A stretch of 64,000 nt of DNA from G965233625 sp965233625 (GTDB lineage Bacteria; Planctomycetota; Planctomycetia; Pirellulales; Pirellulaceae): positions 7,006,001 to 7,070,000 of the forward strand of contig OZ247499.1 of assembly GCA_965233625.1 (NCBI GenBank), written 5' to 3'. The position numbers and the translations under genes were made by a program. This document shows positions 1 through 8,137 of this stretch, one piece after another. Position 1 is the first letter of the stretch. Each line of letters starts with the position of its first letter. Below the pieces are notes generated by a model, which was given only the letters and a program-made list of their open reading frames with translations, did not search any database and was not told the DNA's origin.

Positions 1-1
1 C

Positions 2-2470
2 GCCGAGTCAGACGGCTATAAGAAAGACGACTACCGGCCGCACGCCTGGCGGTACCGCGACTACGTAATCCGTTCTTTCAACGAGGATAAACCGTACAAC
101 CAGTTTGTGACCGAGCAGCTTGCCGGCGACGAACTTAACCCCGACGATCCACAGGCGCTGACCGCCACGGCGTATCTCCGGCACGGCATTTACGAGTACA
201 ACCAGCGCGACGTCCGCACGCAGTGGGATCACATGATCAACGATGTGACTGCCGTAACCGCCGACGTGTTTCTGGGCCTGGGAATGAGTTGCGCGCGGTG
301 CCACGATCATAAATTCGACCCGATCTTGCAGAAGGATTATTTCCGGCTGCGGGCGTTCTTTGAACCACTCGCACAGCGTGACGATCTTCCCCTGCCGATG
401 TCCGATCCGGCAGCCTGGCAGGCGTACAAGACCAAGCGTGAGAAGTGGGAGGCTGCCACCGCAGACATCCGCGCGCAGATTGCCGCCATCGAACAGCCCG
501 TGCTGGATAAGGCAGGCTTGCGGCAGGCCAAGAAGTTTCCGCCGGATATCCGCGTCATGCTTGAAAAACCCGCCGCCGACCGCAACCCGCTTGAAGTGCA
601 ACTGACCGCGATGGCGGAACGTCAGATTGTGACGGAGAAGGCGAAAGTCAAGTTTGAAACGGCCCTGAAGGGCGAGCAGAAAGAGCGGTGGCAGCAGCTA
701 AAGAAGCAACTCAAGGAGTTTGATTCTCTCAAGCCTGCCGCCCTTCCGCCCGCAAATTGCGTGACCGACGTCGGTCCCGTGGCGCCGCCTACGCGGATAC
801 CCGGTAAGAAGAAGATGGGCGATATCGCGCCGGGCTTCCTGACATTGCTTGAGCCAGAACCGGCCGCCATCGAACCTGTGTCGACGGCGACTGCCACCAC
901 GGGCCGCCGGACGGCGCTGGCGAAGTGGATCACCCGTGACGACAACCCACTTTCGACCCGCGTGATTGTCAACCGGCTGTGGCACTACCATTTCGGTCAG
1001 GGCCTGGTGCCAACGCCAAGCGACTTCGGCCGGCTGGGGCAACCGCCAAGTCACCCGGAATTGCTCGATTACCTGACAAAGCAGTTCGTCAAGAACGACT
1101 GGCGTTTGAAGCCACTGCACCGTGCAATGATGAACTCAGCCACCTACCGCCAGGCTGCAGCTTTCGAGTATCCGCAGGCGGCGCTGATGAAAGATCCGTC
1201 CAACCGTCTGTTGTGGCGGATGCCCATCCGGCGTTTGCAGGCGGAAGAAGTCCGCGACGCCATGCTGGCAGTAAGCGGCGAGTTAAATCTCAGCACGGGC
1301 GGCGCCCCGGTGAAGACCAACGATCCACGCCGCACGATCTACACCAAAGTTCTGCGTAACACACGTGATCCGCTGCTGCACGCCTTCGACGGCCCGGACC
1401 ATTTCGAATCCACACCTACCCGTAACCGTACCACCACCGCCACCCAGGCGCTGTTGATGATCAACGGGGACTGGCCGGTTTCGCGATCGGCCGCGATGGC
1501 CCGCCGGCTTAAGAAACACAGTGACAACACTTTGTCACAGGTCAACAGAGCGTACCAGCTGACCTACGGCCGGAATCCTTCCGCGGAAGAAGCGGCGGCC
1601 GCGATCAGCTTTTTAGAATCGCAACGTAACCTCGTCACAACACCGCCGCCTGCCATGAAGGCGGGGACGCTGCCCGCAGTGACGTCCGGCAAAATGGCGC
1701 CGGCGATTGTTCTGTCAGGTAAAACGCAGCCGCCACAGATGACCGTTCCGGGCAGCCTGATTCAAGGTGATTTTACAGTGGAGGCCGTCGTACAGCTTGA
1801 GTCCATGTTCGAAGACGCGTCGGTTCGCACCATCGTTTCGCAGTGGACTAGCAACAACAAGCAGCGTGGCTGGTCCTTGGGCGTGACTAGTAAGAAGTCG
1901 GCGTACAAACCGCGCAACCTGATCTTGCAACTTATCGGGGATACGAAATCAAAGACGCTTAAGTACGAGGTCGTGGCGTCCAACATTCACCTGGAACTGC
2001 ACCGGCCATATTATGTGGCCGTCTCGGTGAAAGCCGCAGAAACGGGCGCGAACGGTGTGACGTTCTATGTGAAAGACCTCAAATCCAACGGCCCGGTACA
2101 GGTCAGCCACGCCAAACATGATGTTGTCAGTAAGTTCAGCGATAAAACACCTTTGACCATCGGCGGCCGCGTTAGCACCCGCCACAACTGGCACGGCAGC
2201 CTGAGCAACATGCGGATTACAGCCGCCGCGCGAAGCCAGGACGAGCTGCTGTGCTCTGTTTCGACCGGAGACGAACCACCCGCGCCGGTTGCCAACCTGC
2301 CCGTTGTGGGGCGCTGGACATTTGAGGCGGATGATCTGCTGGCGGGAAGCTCTAAGCATCGCCGCAATCTGCAGATGACCGCTGGCGGCGCGAAGGCGCC
2401 TTACGATGAAGCACTGGCCGATTTGTGTCATGTGCTGTTGAATTCAAGTGAATTCCTTTATGTGGACTAA
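2..2470 (+). CDS. DUF1549/DUF1553 (PSCyt2/PSD1) protein with LamG-like insert, 5' truncated
   Basis: The reading frame is open from base 2, so the gene starts left of the window. The first visible residues (AESDGYKKDDYRPHAWRYRD) are typical of the DUF1549 domain. A CARCH motif followed by DHKFDP lies near nt 290-320 and is the conserved end of DUF1549. DUF1553 follows from about nt 905 (TALAKWITRDDNPLSTRVIVNRLWHYHFG). A LamG/concanavalin-like beta domain (about nt 1735-2260) is inserted before the last DUF1553 motif, LLNSSEFLYVD. These proteins are abundant in planctomycetes, usually secreted and paired with a DUF1501 protein, as here. Their biochemical role is unproven; a function in polysaccharide degradation is only suspected. 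An N-terminal cytochrome c domain, if present, lies outside the window. Confidence 0.93.
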   Translation, partial: AESDGYKKDDYRPHAWRYRDYVIRSFNEDKPYNQFVTEQLAGDELNPDDPQALTATAYLRHGIYEYNQRDVRTQWDHMINDVTAVTADVFLGLGMSCARCHDHKFDPILQKDYFRLRAFFEPLAQRDDLPLPMSDPAAWQAYKTKREKWEAATADIRAQIAAIEQPVLDKAGLRQAKKFPPDIRVMLEKPAADRNPLEVQLTAMAERQIVTEKAKVKFETALKGEQKERWQQLKKQLKEFDSLKPAALPPANCVTDVGPVAPPTRIPGKKKMGDIAPGFLTLLEPEPAAIEPVSTATATTGRRTALAKWITRDDNPLSTRVIVNRLWHYHFGQGLVPTPSDFGRLGQPPSHPELLDYLTKQFVKNDWRLKPLHRAMMNSATYRQAAAFEYPQAALMKDPSNRLLWRMPIRRLQAEEVRDAMLAVSGELNLSTGGAPVKTNDPRRTIYTKVLRNTRDPLLHAFDGPDHFESTPTRNRTTTATQALLMINGDWPVSRSAAMARRLKKHSDNTLSQVNRAYQLTYGRNPSAEEAAAAISFLESQRNLVTTPPPAMKAGTLPAVTSGKMAPAIVLSGKTQPPQMTVPGSLIQGDFTVEAVVQLESMFEDASVRTIVSQWTSNNKQRGWSLGVTSKKSAYKPRNLILQLIGDTKSKTLKYEVVASNIHLELHRPYYVAVSVKAAETGANGVTFYVKDLKSNGPVQVSHAKHDVVSKFSDKTPLTIGGRVSTRHNWHGSLSNMRITAAARSQDELLCSVSTGDEPPAPVANLPVVGRWTFEADDLLAGSSKHRRNLQMTAGGAKAPYDEALADLCHVLLNSSEFLYVD

Positions 2471-2477
2471 GCAACCG

Positions 2478-3902
2478 ATGCAAACACAGCCGCAGACACC
2501 TTCGTTACAGACACGCCGCGAAATGCTTCTTCAGGGCGGTGCCGGTTTTGGCGCGCTCGCGATGGCTTATCTGCTGGGTGGTGAGAAAACCGTTGCCGCC
2601 GAAGCCGGCGCCGCAGCTCCGTTGCCACAGCTTCGTCCGCGGGCGAAGAACGTTATCTTCCTGTTTATGGAAGGCGGGCCGAGCCACATCGACCTGTTCG
2701 ATCCCAAGCCCAAGCTTGATGAACTTGCCGGTAAGCCATTGCCGTCGAGCTTCAAGCCTGTGATTACGCCGATGGGCGAATACAACGCGCCGTTGCTGGC
2801 CCTGCCGCGGAAGTGGAAACAGCACGGGCAGTGCGGCGCCTGGGTATCTGACTGGCTGCCGCACACGGCCCAGTGTGTGGATGATATGGCCATCATCCGC
2901 TCGTGCTACGGCGAAGGGCTGAACCATTCCAACGGCGTCTGCCAGATGAACACCGGCTCTACCCTGGGCGGTCGTCCGTCGCTGGGCAGTTGGGCTTCGT
3001 ACGGGCTGGGCACTGAAAATTCGAGCCTGCCCGCTTTTGTCGTGCTGTGCAATAACGGTGGGAAGCCGACAAACGGACCGCGAAACTGGTCGGCCGGTTT
3101 TATGCCCGCCTCGTATCAGGGCGTCCAGTTGCAAAGCGGCGCCGAGCCCGTGGCCAACCTGTCAAACCCTGACGGTGTGACATCGATGCGTCAGCAGGGG
3201 AAGCTGGCCCTGCTCAATCAGTTGAACCGGCGCCACGCTGCCACACGGCAGCAGAGCGAACTCGATGCCCGCCTCAAGAGCTACGAACTTGCCTTCCGCA
3301 TGCAGGCCCAGGCGCCCGAAGCGGTGGATCTAAGCCGCGAGACTGCCGCCACACGCACCATGTACGGCTTCGACCAGAAAGAAACCGCCAGTTTCGCTCG
3401 CGATTGCCTGCTGGCCCGGCGCCTAGTGGAACGCGGTGTGCGTTTCGTGCAGCTTTATCACGGCGCCGGCAGTCGGTGGGACGCCCATTCCGGCATCGAG
3501 AAGAACCATTCAACCCTTTGCAAGGCGCAGGATCAGCCAGTTGCCGCGCTGCTGAAAGACTTGAAACGCCGCGGATTGCTGGATGAAACGCTGGTGATCT
3601 GGGGCGGTGAATTCGGCCGGACACCCATGAGCGAAAAAGGCAGCGGTCGTGATCACAACCCGTATGGCTTCACCATGTGGATGGCGGGCGGCGGCGTGAA
3701 GGGCGGCCAGACGATTGGCGCCACCGACGAAGTCGGACTCCACGCGGTTGAGAATCGCCTGCACATTCACGATCTGCACGCCAGTATCCTGCACCTGCTG
3801 GGGCTGGATCACATGGGGCTGGTTTACTATCACAAGGGCCGCCCTGAACGCCCCACACAGAACGAAGGCGAACCCGCACCGCAGATCGTGGGTGCCGTTT
3901 AG
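2478..3902 (+). CDS. DUF1501 family protein with Tat-like signal
   Basis: About 474 residues. The N-terminus has a twin-arginine-like signal (TRREMLL, then a Gly/Ala-rich hydrophobic run ending near AAEAGAA). Conserved DUF1501 motifs are visible: NVIFLFMEGGPSHIDLFDPKP, the CYGEGLNHSNG region, the FVQLYHGAGSRWDAH region and WGGEFGRTPMSE. The fold is related to alkaline phosphatase/sulfatase. I chose the ATG at 2478, which begins 7 bases after the upstream stop and leads straight into the signal; in-frame GTG 2448 and ATG 2460 would overlap the upstream gene. Pairing with a DUF1549/DUF1553 gene is the standard planctomycete arrangement and suggests a joint exported function, substrate unknown. 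Confidence 0.93.
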   Translation: MQTQPQTPSLQTRREMLLQGGAGFGALAMAYLLGGEKTVAAEAGAAAPLPQLRPRAKNVIFLFMEGGPSHIDLFDPKPKLDELAGKPLPSSFKPVITPMGEYNAPLLALPRKWKQHGQCGAWVSDWLPHTAQCVDDMAIIRSCYGEGLNHSNGVCQMNTGSTLGGRPSLGSWASYGLGTENSSLPAFVVLCNNGGKPTNGPRNWSAGFMPASYQGVQLQSGAEPVANLSNPDGVTSMRQQGKLALLNQLNRRHAATRQQSELDARLKSYELAFRMQAQAPEAVDLSRETAATRTMYGFDQKETASFARDCLLARRLVERGVRFVQLYHGAGSRWDAHSGIEKNHSTLCKAQDQPVAALLKDLKRRGLLDETLVIWGGEFGRTPMSEKGSGRDHNPYGFTMWMAGGGVKGGQTIGATDEVGLHAVENRLHIHDLHASILHLLGLDHMGLVYYHKGRPERPTQNEGEPAPQIVGAV

Positions 3903-3940
3903 CAGCGCCCTCAAGGCGGCGGCCCGGAGCTTATCGCTGC

Positions 3941-4213
3941 TTAATTGCGGCTGAGCAGAATGCGCGAGGTGGTTGTTACATCTCTAACGCGTGGCGCCGT
4001 CTGCCCGCGGTAGTAGCGGCGGCGGACCATGTTGCCGTAGACGTGCAGTGGCCGGTAAGGGCGGAACTGAATCGGGATCTTCTTATAGTGTGCACGCTCT
4101 GCCCCGGTCATGATCACGCGGTTCGTCCAACCCGGCTCACCGGCGAAAAGGCTGGCTGCGGGAAAGAGAGCTAACGACACAACGAGAGCGATGCTCAGTT
4201 TAAGTAGGTTCAT
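3941..4213 (-). CDS. Small secreted planctomycete protein
   Basis: About 90 residues. ATG at 4213 is followed directly by a signal peptide (MNLLKLSIALVVSLALF, cleavage near FAGEP). The longer open frame to 4384 has no signal-like start, so the shorter form is preferred. The mature part has a motif I have seen in short planctomycete secreted proteins (RPYRPLHVYGNMVRRRYYRG). No enzymatic motif is visible. It converges on the DUF1501 gene and lies downstream of the amidase gene on the same strand. Function unknown. Confidence 0.7.
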   Translation of the reverse strand: MNLLKLSIALVVSLALFPAASLFAGEPGWTNRVIMTGAERAHYKKIPIQFRPYRPLHVYGNMVRRRYYRGQTAPRVRDVTTTSRILLSRN

Positions 4214-4380
4214 TTTATTTCCGTAATCTGGGTGCCTGAAGGGATTAGGCGGATTGTAGCGGTTGCTGGCGTTCCGCCAAACTGGGGGGACTACAATCCT
4301 CTGCCATAACGTAGCACGCAGATAACGGGTGCGGGGGCACAAACCTGAACTGCTTTCTGAGCCCGCAAGTCTTGCTAACG

Positions 4381-6075
4381 TCAATCGCCGGCAGCGGGCG
4401 TTGCTGTGAGTTGCGCCATCGGGGGGCGTTTCAGGTGTTCACCTGTTGCCTGCTGATAGGTGCGGGCGATCATAAGCAGCTTGGACTCTTCAAACAGCGG
4501 CCCGACGAAGGTCAGGCCCAGCGGCGTCTCGGCCTCTTTGGTGCGGCGGAATGCGTAGGGAATCACCGCGGCGGGTTGTCCTGTCAGATTGGTCATTGGC
4601 AGGGCATCGTTGGCCGGGTCGACAAGCGCGTCGATGTCTTTGAACAGTTCGTTCATCTCACGCATGGCTAAGGTCCGCACGCGGTTGGCCCGTAGGTATT
4701 CTACGGCCGGTGTGAACTGTCCCTGCTGCAGGGCACCGGGCCAGCGGTTCAGGCCGTCAGTATCGCCGCTGCGGGAAAGCGGGTCGAAGGCGGCGGCAGC
4801 TTCCACGTTGAGGATCAGGCTCATGGCCCAGGCTGGATATTTCCTGGGCAGGCTGACTTTGCGGAGGGTGGCGCCAAGTTCTTTCAGCACGAGCAGTTCT
4901 TTGCGTTTTTCCGCGGGTGTTTCCGTTTCGAGATAGCCGAGCGTCATCTGCCGGATATCGCCACGCGGCGGCCATTGAAAGGGCTGATTCACGGCGGTCG
5001 GATCGTAGCCGTCTTCGCCATGAATGGCGGCCAGCACCAGGGCGCAATCCTCGACGCTGCGCGTGATGGGGCCGATCTTATCCATGCTCCAGGCCAGCGA
5101 CATACAGCCATGACGGCTGACCCGCCCGAACGTCGGCCGCAGTCCGGTCGTGCCGCAACGGCGGCTGGGCGAAATGATGCTGCCTAATGTTTCGCTTCCT
5201 AAAGAAAACCCCACCAGCCCGGCTGCCGTCGCGGCTGCACTTCCCGCAGACGATCCACTGCTGCCTTGCTTGGTGTTCCAGGGATTGCGAGTCAGCCCGC
5301 CGAACCAGCGATCGCCCCATGCGAGCGCGCCTAGCGAAAGCTTGGCCACCAGGACGGCGCCTGCATCTTCTAGCCGCGCGGCGACCGTCGCTTTGGTTTC
5401 CACCATCTGATTGGCAAACTGCGTGGCGCCCCAGGTGGTCGGATAACCCGGCCAGGCGATCAGATCTTTGGCCCCCCACGGAATGCCATGCAGCGGGCCG
5501 CGGTACCGGCCGGCAGCAATTTCAGCATCGGCGGCGGCTGCCTGCTTCAGGGCGGTTTCTTCAGTCAGCGTGACCACGCAGTGCAGCGCCGCGTCGTACT
5601 GTTTAAGCCGCCGCAGGTACAGCCTTGTAAGCTCCGTGGAGGTTACCTTCTGGCTGCGGATCAGCGCCGCTAACTCGGTGACGGGTAGAAAGGCGAGGTC
5701 TTCATCCTGCTGCGGTCGCGCGGGGGCTGCCGCTTCGATCATCTTCGCGGTGCGCCGCGGTGGCTGACTGGCACGGGGCATGAAGGGCGCCGCGTTAAAG
5801 TGCAGCGCCGGTTCCACCTCATAGCCGACATCCACTTGCCGCAGAGCGTTAATGCTGTTGCGGGCGCCGTCCACCCAGCGGGCGGCTTCTTTGCGTTCGT
5901 CTTCATCCAGTTCAATGCCGGTGATCCACTCCGCTTCGGCGATCATCTCGGCCGTGATCGTGTCCGCTTTTTCCATCTGCGCCGCCAGCGCGCGGTGGAA
6001 GGCGGCGCCGCCCACGGCTAAACCGGTCAGCAGTTGCAGACAACGACGGCGCGTAGGTAACGAAGACTTGCTCAT
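4381..6075 (-). CDS. Amidase signature family hydrolase, exported
   Basis: About 564 residues. The N-terminus carries a twin-arginine-like export signal (LPTRRRCLQLLTGLAVGGAA). The amidase signature domain starts near residue 130. It shows the catalytic lysine segment (GIPWGAKDLIAWPG) and the Gly/Ser-rich motif (GSSGSSAGSAAATAAGLVGF) that supplies the cis-Ser and nucleophilic Ser of the Ser-cisSer-Lys triad. GatA-like proteins lack a signal peptide and sit with gatB/gatC, so this is more likely an exported amide hydrolase of unknown substrate. ATG 6075 (MSKSS) is preferred over the in-frame GTG at 6084. The last codons sit close to the upstream end of the small secreted gene. Confidence 0.9.
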   Translation of the reverse strand: MSKSSLPTRRRCLQLLTGLAVGGAAFHRALAAQMEKADTITAEMIAEAEWITGIELDEDERKEAARWVDGARNSINALRQVDVGYEVEPALHFNAAPFMPRASQPPRRTAKMIEAAAPARPQQDEDLAFLPVTELAALIRSQKVTSTELTRLYLRRLKQYDAALHCVVTLTEETALKQAAAADAEIAAGRYRGPLHGIPWGAKDLIAWPGYPTTWGATQFANQMVETKATVAARLEDAGAVLVAKLSLGALAWGDRWFGGLTRNPWNTKQGSSGSSAGSAAATAAGLVGFSLGSETLGSIISPSRRCGTTGLRPTFGRVSRHGCMSLAWSMDKIGPITRSVEDCALVLAAIHGEDGYDPTAVNQPFQWPPRGDIRQMTLGYLETETPAEKRKELLVLKELGATLRKVSLPRKYPAWAMSLILNVEAAAAFDPLSRSGDTDGLNRWPGALQQGQFTPAVEYLRANRVRTLAMREMNELFKDIDALVDPANDALPMTNLTGQPAAVIPYAFRRTKEAETPLGLTFVGPLFEESKLLMIARTYQQATGEHLKRPPMAQLTATPAAGD

Positions 6076-6209
6076 TGCGGGCACACCAGAAGTTTGCGGA
6101 TGGCTGAGAATTCAGCCCGATTGTACTTCTTCCGCAAAGCCGCCGCGCACCCGCAAATACAGAAATCGCGATGAATTCAGCATCGCAAGGATGCGACGGC
6201 GTGTGGCGC

Positions 6210-6587
6210 CTAATCCGCGTCGGGCGGAGAGCCGACCGTTTTTTCCTGCTGATTGTGCTGATCGACCAGCACGACAACCGGGTGGTGGGAAGCGATCTCT
6301 TCTTCGTCAAACTCCGCGTAGCTAGCGATGATGACCAGATCCTGCGGCTTCATCAGATGGGCGGCGGCGCCATTGATGCAGATCTCGCCAGAGCCACGCT
6401 CGCCGGGTATGGCGTAGGTGGAAAGGCGCGTGCCTGAGGTGATGTTGTAAATGTCCACCCGCTCGTGTTCGACAATATCTGCTGCTTCAAGCAGATCGAT
6501 GTCGATGGTCACGCTACCGTTGTAGTGCAGATCGGCCTGCGTGACCGTCGCGCGATGGATTTTCGATTTTAGTAGCGTCCGTCTCAT
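6210..6587 (-). CDS. panD: Aspartate 1-decarboxylase
   Basis: 125 residues, the usual PanD length. It makes beta-alanine from L-aspartate for pantothenate and CoA synthesis. The pyruvoyl cofactor comes from self-cleavage at Gly24-Ser25, visible in LHYNGSVTIDIDLL. Tyr22, the ITSGTRLSTYAI segment and NGAAAHL near the active site are also present. Start ATG 6587 matches the family N-terminus (MRRTLLKSKIHRATVT). No panB/panC neighbour is present. It is divergent from the arsenate-reductase-like gene. Confidence 0.96.
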   Translation of the reverse strand: MRRTLLKSKIHRATVTQADLHYNGSVTIDIDLLEAADIVEHERVDIYNITSGTRLSTYAIPGERGSGEICINGAAAHLMKPQDLVIIASYAEFDEEEIASHHPVVVLVDQHNQQEKTVGSPPDAD

Positions 6588-6654
6588 GCCGTTCTCCGCG
6601 CTTACTTCAGCAGGTAACCGTTACGCAGTAGAATGCGTTAACTTACCCGCTTTA

Positions 6655-6682
6655 ATTCTACACCTGCACGCGTGGGTGTGAA
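6655..6682 (-). promoter_or_regulatory. Candidate sigma70-type promoter for panD
   Basis: On the minus strand TTCACA (6677-6682) and TAGAAT (6655-6660) are separated by 16 bases, about 60 bases upstream of the panD start. The hexamers are reasonable but not perfect matches. Confidence 0.4.
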
Positions 6683-6717
6683 GTGATGCCCGCTAACTTC
6701 GATCCCAACTTGAATTC

Positions 6718-7143
6718 ATGTCAAAACTCAAGATTCTGTTTCTATGCACTGGTAACTCCTGCCGCAGCCAGATGGCCGAAGGCTGGGCGCGTGAATTGAA
6801 GGGCGACGTGCTAGAGCCATATTCGGCGGGAACGAAGACGCACGGGCTGAATCCGCGGGCAGTTGCGGCCATGAAAGAAGCGGGCGTGGATATTTCTGCA
6901 CACACTTCCAAGACTCTGGATGAAGTTGATGCAGAATTGGACGTGGTGGTGACGGTCTGTTCCAACGCTGACCAGACCTGCCCGGTTTTCCCCGGAAACA
7001 CCAAGGTGGTGCATGTGGGTTTTGATGACCCGCCTGCCCTGTCGGCGGATGCAAAAACCGACGAAGAAGCGATGCCACACTACCGGCGGGTCCGCGACGA
7101 GATCCGGGCGTTTATCGAGACGCTGCCCGGAGCGGTCCAGTAA
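6718..7143 (+). CDS. arsC: Low-molecular-weight phosphatase-fold arsenate reductase
   Basis: 141 residues. The LMW-PTP P-loop Cys-X5-Arg is seen as C10-TGNSC-R16. Two further cysteines, C81 and C88 (VTVCSNADQTCPVFPG), match the pair used by thioredoxin-coupled ArsC to relay the disulfide. The DDPP segment (VGFDDPPAL) supplies the general acid. The protein would reduce arsenate to arsenite in the cytoplasm. No arsR, efflux pump or arsenite methylase gene is adjacent, so it appears to be a lone ars gene, divergent from panD. An LMW protein-tyrosine phosphatase is the alternative, but the extra cysteines favour ArsC. Confidence 0.9.
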   Translation: MSKLKILFLCTGNSCRSQMAEGWARELKGDVLEPYSAGTKTHGLNPRAVAAMKEAGVDISAHTSKTLDEVDAELDVVVTVCSNADQTCPVFPGNTKVVHVGFDDPPALSADAKTDEEAMPHYRRVRDEIRAFIETLPGAVQ

Positions 7144-7166
7144 TTGCCACGTTTAACGGTGTGACT

Positions 7167-7646
7167 TTACTTGCGTTCCGCTTTTTCGAGGGGGCGTAGC
7201 CATCTGGCGGACCAGTAACCGCCCGTGGCGCCATCCAGGTTCCAGGAGCCTTTACGAAGCACTCTGCCGCCGGCAGCAACGGTTGCTTCGTATTCGCCCG
7301 CGTTGTCGCGGTACTCGCGGTTGAACCGGCTTTCTGCGGGGTCGTCTTCGCTGCCTTCATCGCCCACATAGGAGGCGTGGAGGGTCAGCCCGAAGTCTTC
7401 GGTCTGAGAGCCATAAAACCGCTCGTCTGGTTCGCCGACAGGAACTTTCCAGGTGATATTCCCGTCCACGTACGTCTCATCCGCAAAGCGGATCTCAAGC
7501 GTGCCCTTGTATTCTTCATGCGCGGTGGTGATCAGGCGGATGCTCCAAACACCCTCACGCGGCAAATTAGATTTTTCCTGCCCGGCTGCGCCGGCCGCTG
7601 CAAACAACAGCAGACCGGCGGCGAGGCAGAAGGTGCGGGCAACCAT
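7167..7646 (-). CDS. Secreted protein of unknown function
   Basis: 159 residues with a clear signal peptide (MVARTFCLAAGLLLFAAAGA, cleavage near GQEKS). The mature part is rich in beta-strand-like segments (EYKGTLEIRFADETYVDGNITWKVPV) and acidic loops. I recognise no family. It starts only 2 bases after the stop of the lysine-rich small gene, so the two are probably co-transcribed. Confidence 0.75.
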   Translation of the reverse strand: MVARTFCLAAGLLLFAAAGAAGQEKSNLPREGVWSIRLITTAHEEYKGTLEIRFADETYVDGNITWKVPVGEPDERFYGSQTEDFGLTLHASYVGDEGSEDDPAESRFNREYRDNAGEYEATVAAGGRVLRKGSWNLDGATGGYWSARWLRPLEKAERK

Positions 7647-7648
7647 GA

Positions 7649-7810
7649 TTATTTCTTTTTCTTGCCCGTTTTCTTTTTGGCTTTCGTCGACTTCTTAGAA
7701 GCTTTGGCTTCCTTCTTCTTGGTATCTTCCTTCGCAGCGTCGCCAGAGCCAAAGGCCAGACCCCAACCCTGCGAATACTTGTCGTTCGTACCAACACGAG
7801 TGATTGTCAT
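7649..7810 (-). CDS. Small lysine-rich planctomycete protein (RVGT..KY..GW..AFG type)
   Basis: A 53-residue frame from ATG 7810 to TAA 7649. The first 20 residues read MTITRVGTNDKYSQGWGLAF; the tail is mostly Lys with Ala, Ser and Thr. A good ribosome binding site (GGAG, 8 bases before ATG) precedes it. I recall similar short proteins with an RVGxxxKYxxGWxxAFG head and lysine-rich tail in planctomycetes. The basic tail suggests nucleic-acid or ribosome binding, which is inference. It ends 2 bases before the next start, so the two genes are coupled. Confidence 0.7.
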   Translation of the reverse strand: MTITRVGTNDKYSQGWGLAFGSGDAAKEDTKKKEAKASKKSTKAKKKTGKKKK

Positions 7811-7897
7811 TCTTAAATCTCCAGGTTCTTAGAAAGAATCTGCGTTGTGATGGGGTGGTTTGCCGCCCACCCGCATCGCTACATCCAATCAGTGTTA

Positions 7898-7928
7898 CTT
7901 GACCCCTGCCCGGTGGTCAAGCGGTCAA
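7898..7928. promoter_or_regulatory. TTGACC/GGTCAA repeat cluster
   Basis: CTTGACC (7898-7904) and GGTCAAG (7915-7921) form a perfect 7-base inverted repeat with a 10-base spacer. A third half-site, GGTCAA, follows at 7923-7928 as a direct repeat. It lies in the 327-base gap between the divergent lysine-rich gene and the epimerase gene, so it may be a regulator site. No matching regulator is identified. Confidence 0.3.
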
Positions 7929-8029
7929 TGCTAACTGTACAAATGACAACCTTCCGGGGCTTGACAAGCCAGCAGGAAGATGAGCGGAAAAAGCCTCGAA
8001 GTGCGTGGAAGATGCTGCGGCGGAGTGGC

Positions 8030-8057
8030 CTTTAAGCATTGGTGAATCCGCTATAAT
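8030..8057 (+). promoter_or_regulatory. Candidate promoter for the isomerase/epimerase gene
   Basis: A perfect -10 hexamer TATAAT (8052-8057) lies about 80 bases before the start. The best -35 is weak (CTTTAA 8030-8035, 16-base spacer). Apart from this and the GGTCAA cluster I see nothing else in the 7811-8137 gap; a 62-codon frame there looks random. Confidence 0.4.
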
Positions 8058-8137
8058 GCCCGTTTCAATTTTCGGGTGTCTGTGTGCATCTGCCGTAACT
8101 GGTGCGGCTGATGGGGCGGGCGATAAGGAGCAAACAG

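Noticed and set aside
4381..6075. Amidase as GatA of the amidotransferase
   Set aside because: A Tat-like export signal is present and no gatB/gatC is adjacent.
7847..8035. 62-codon frame in the 327-base gap
   Set aside because: Random-looking composition; it overlaps the repeat cluster and promoter region.
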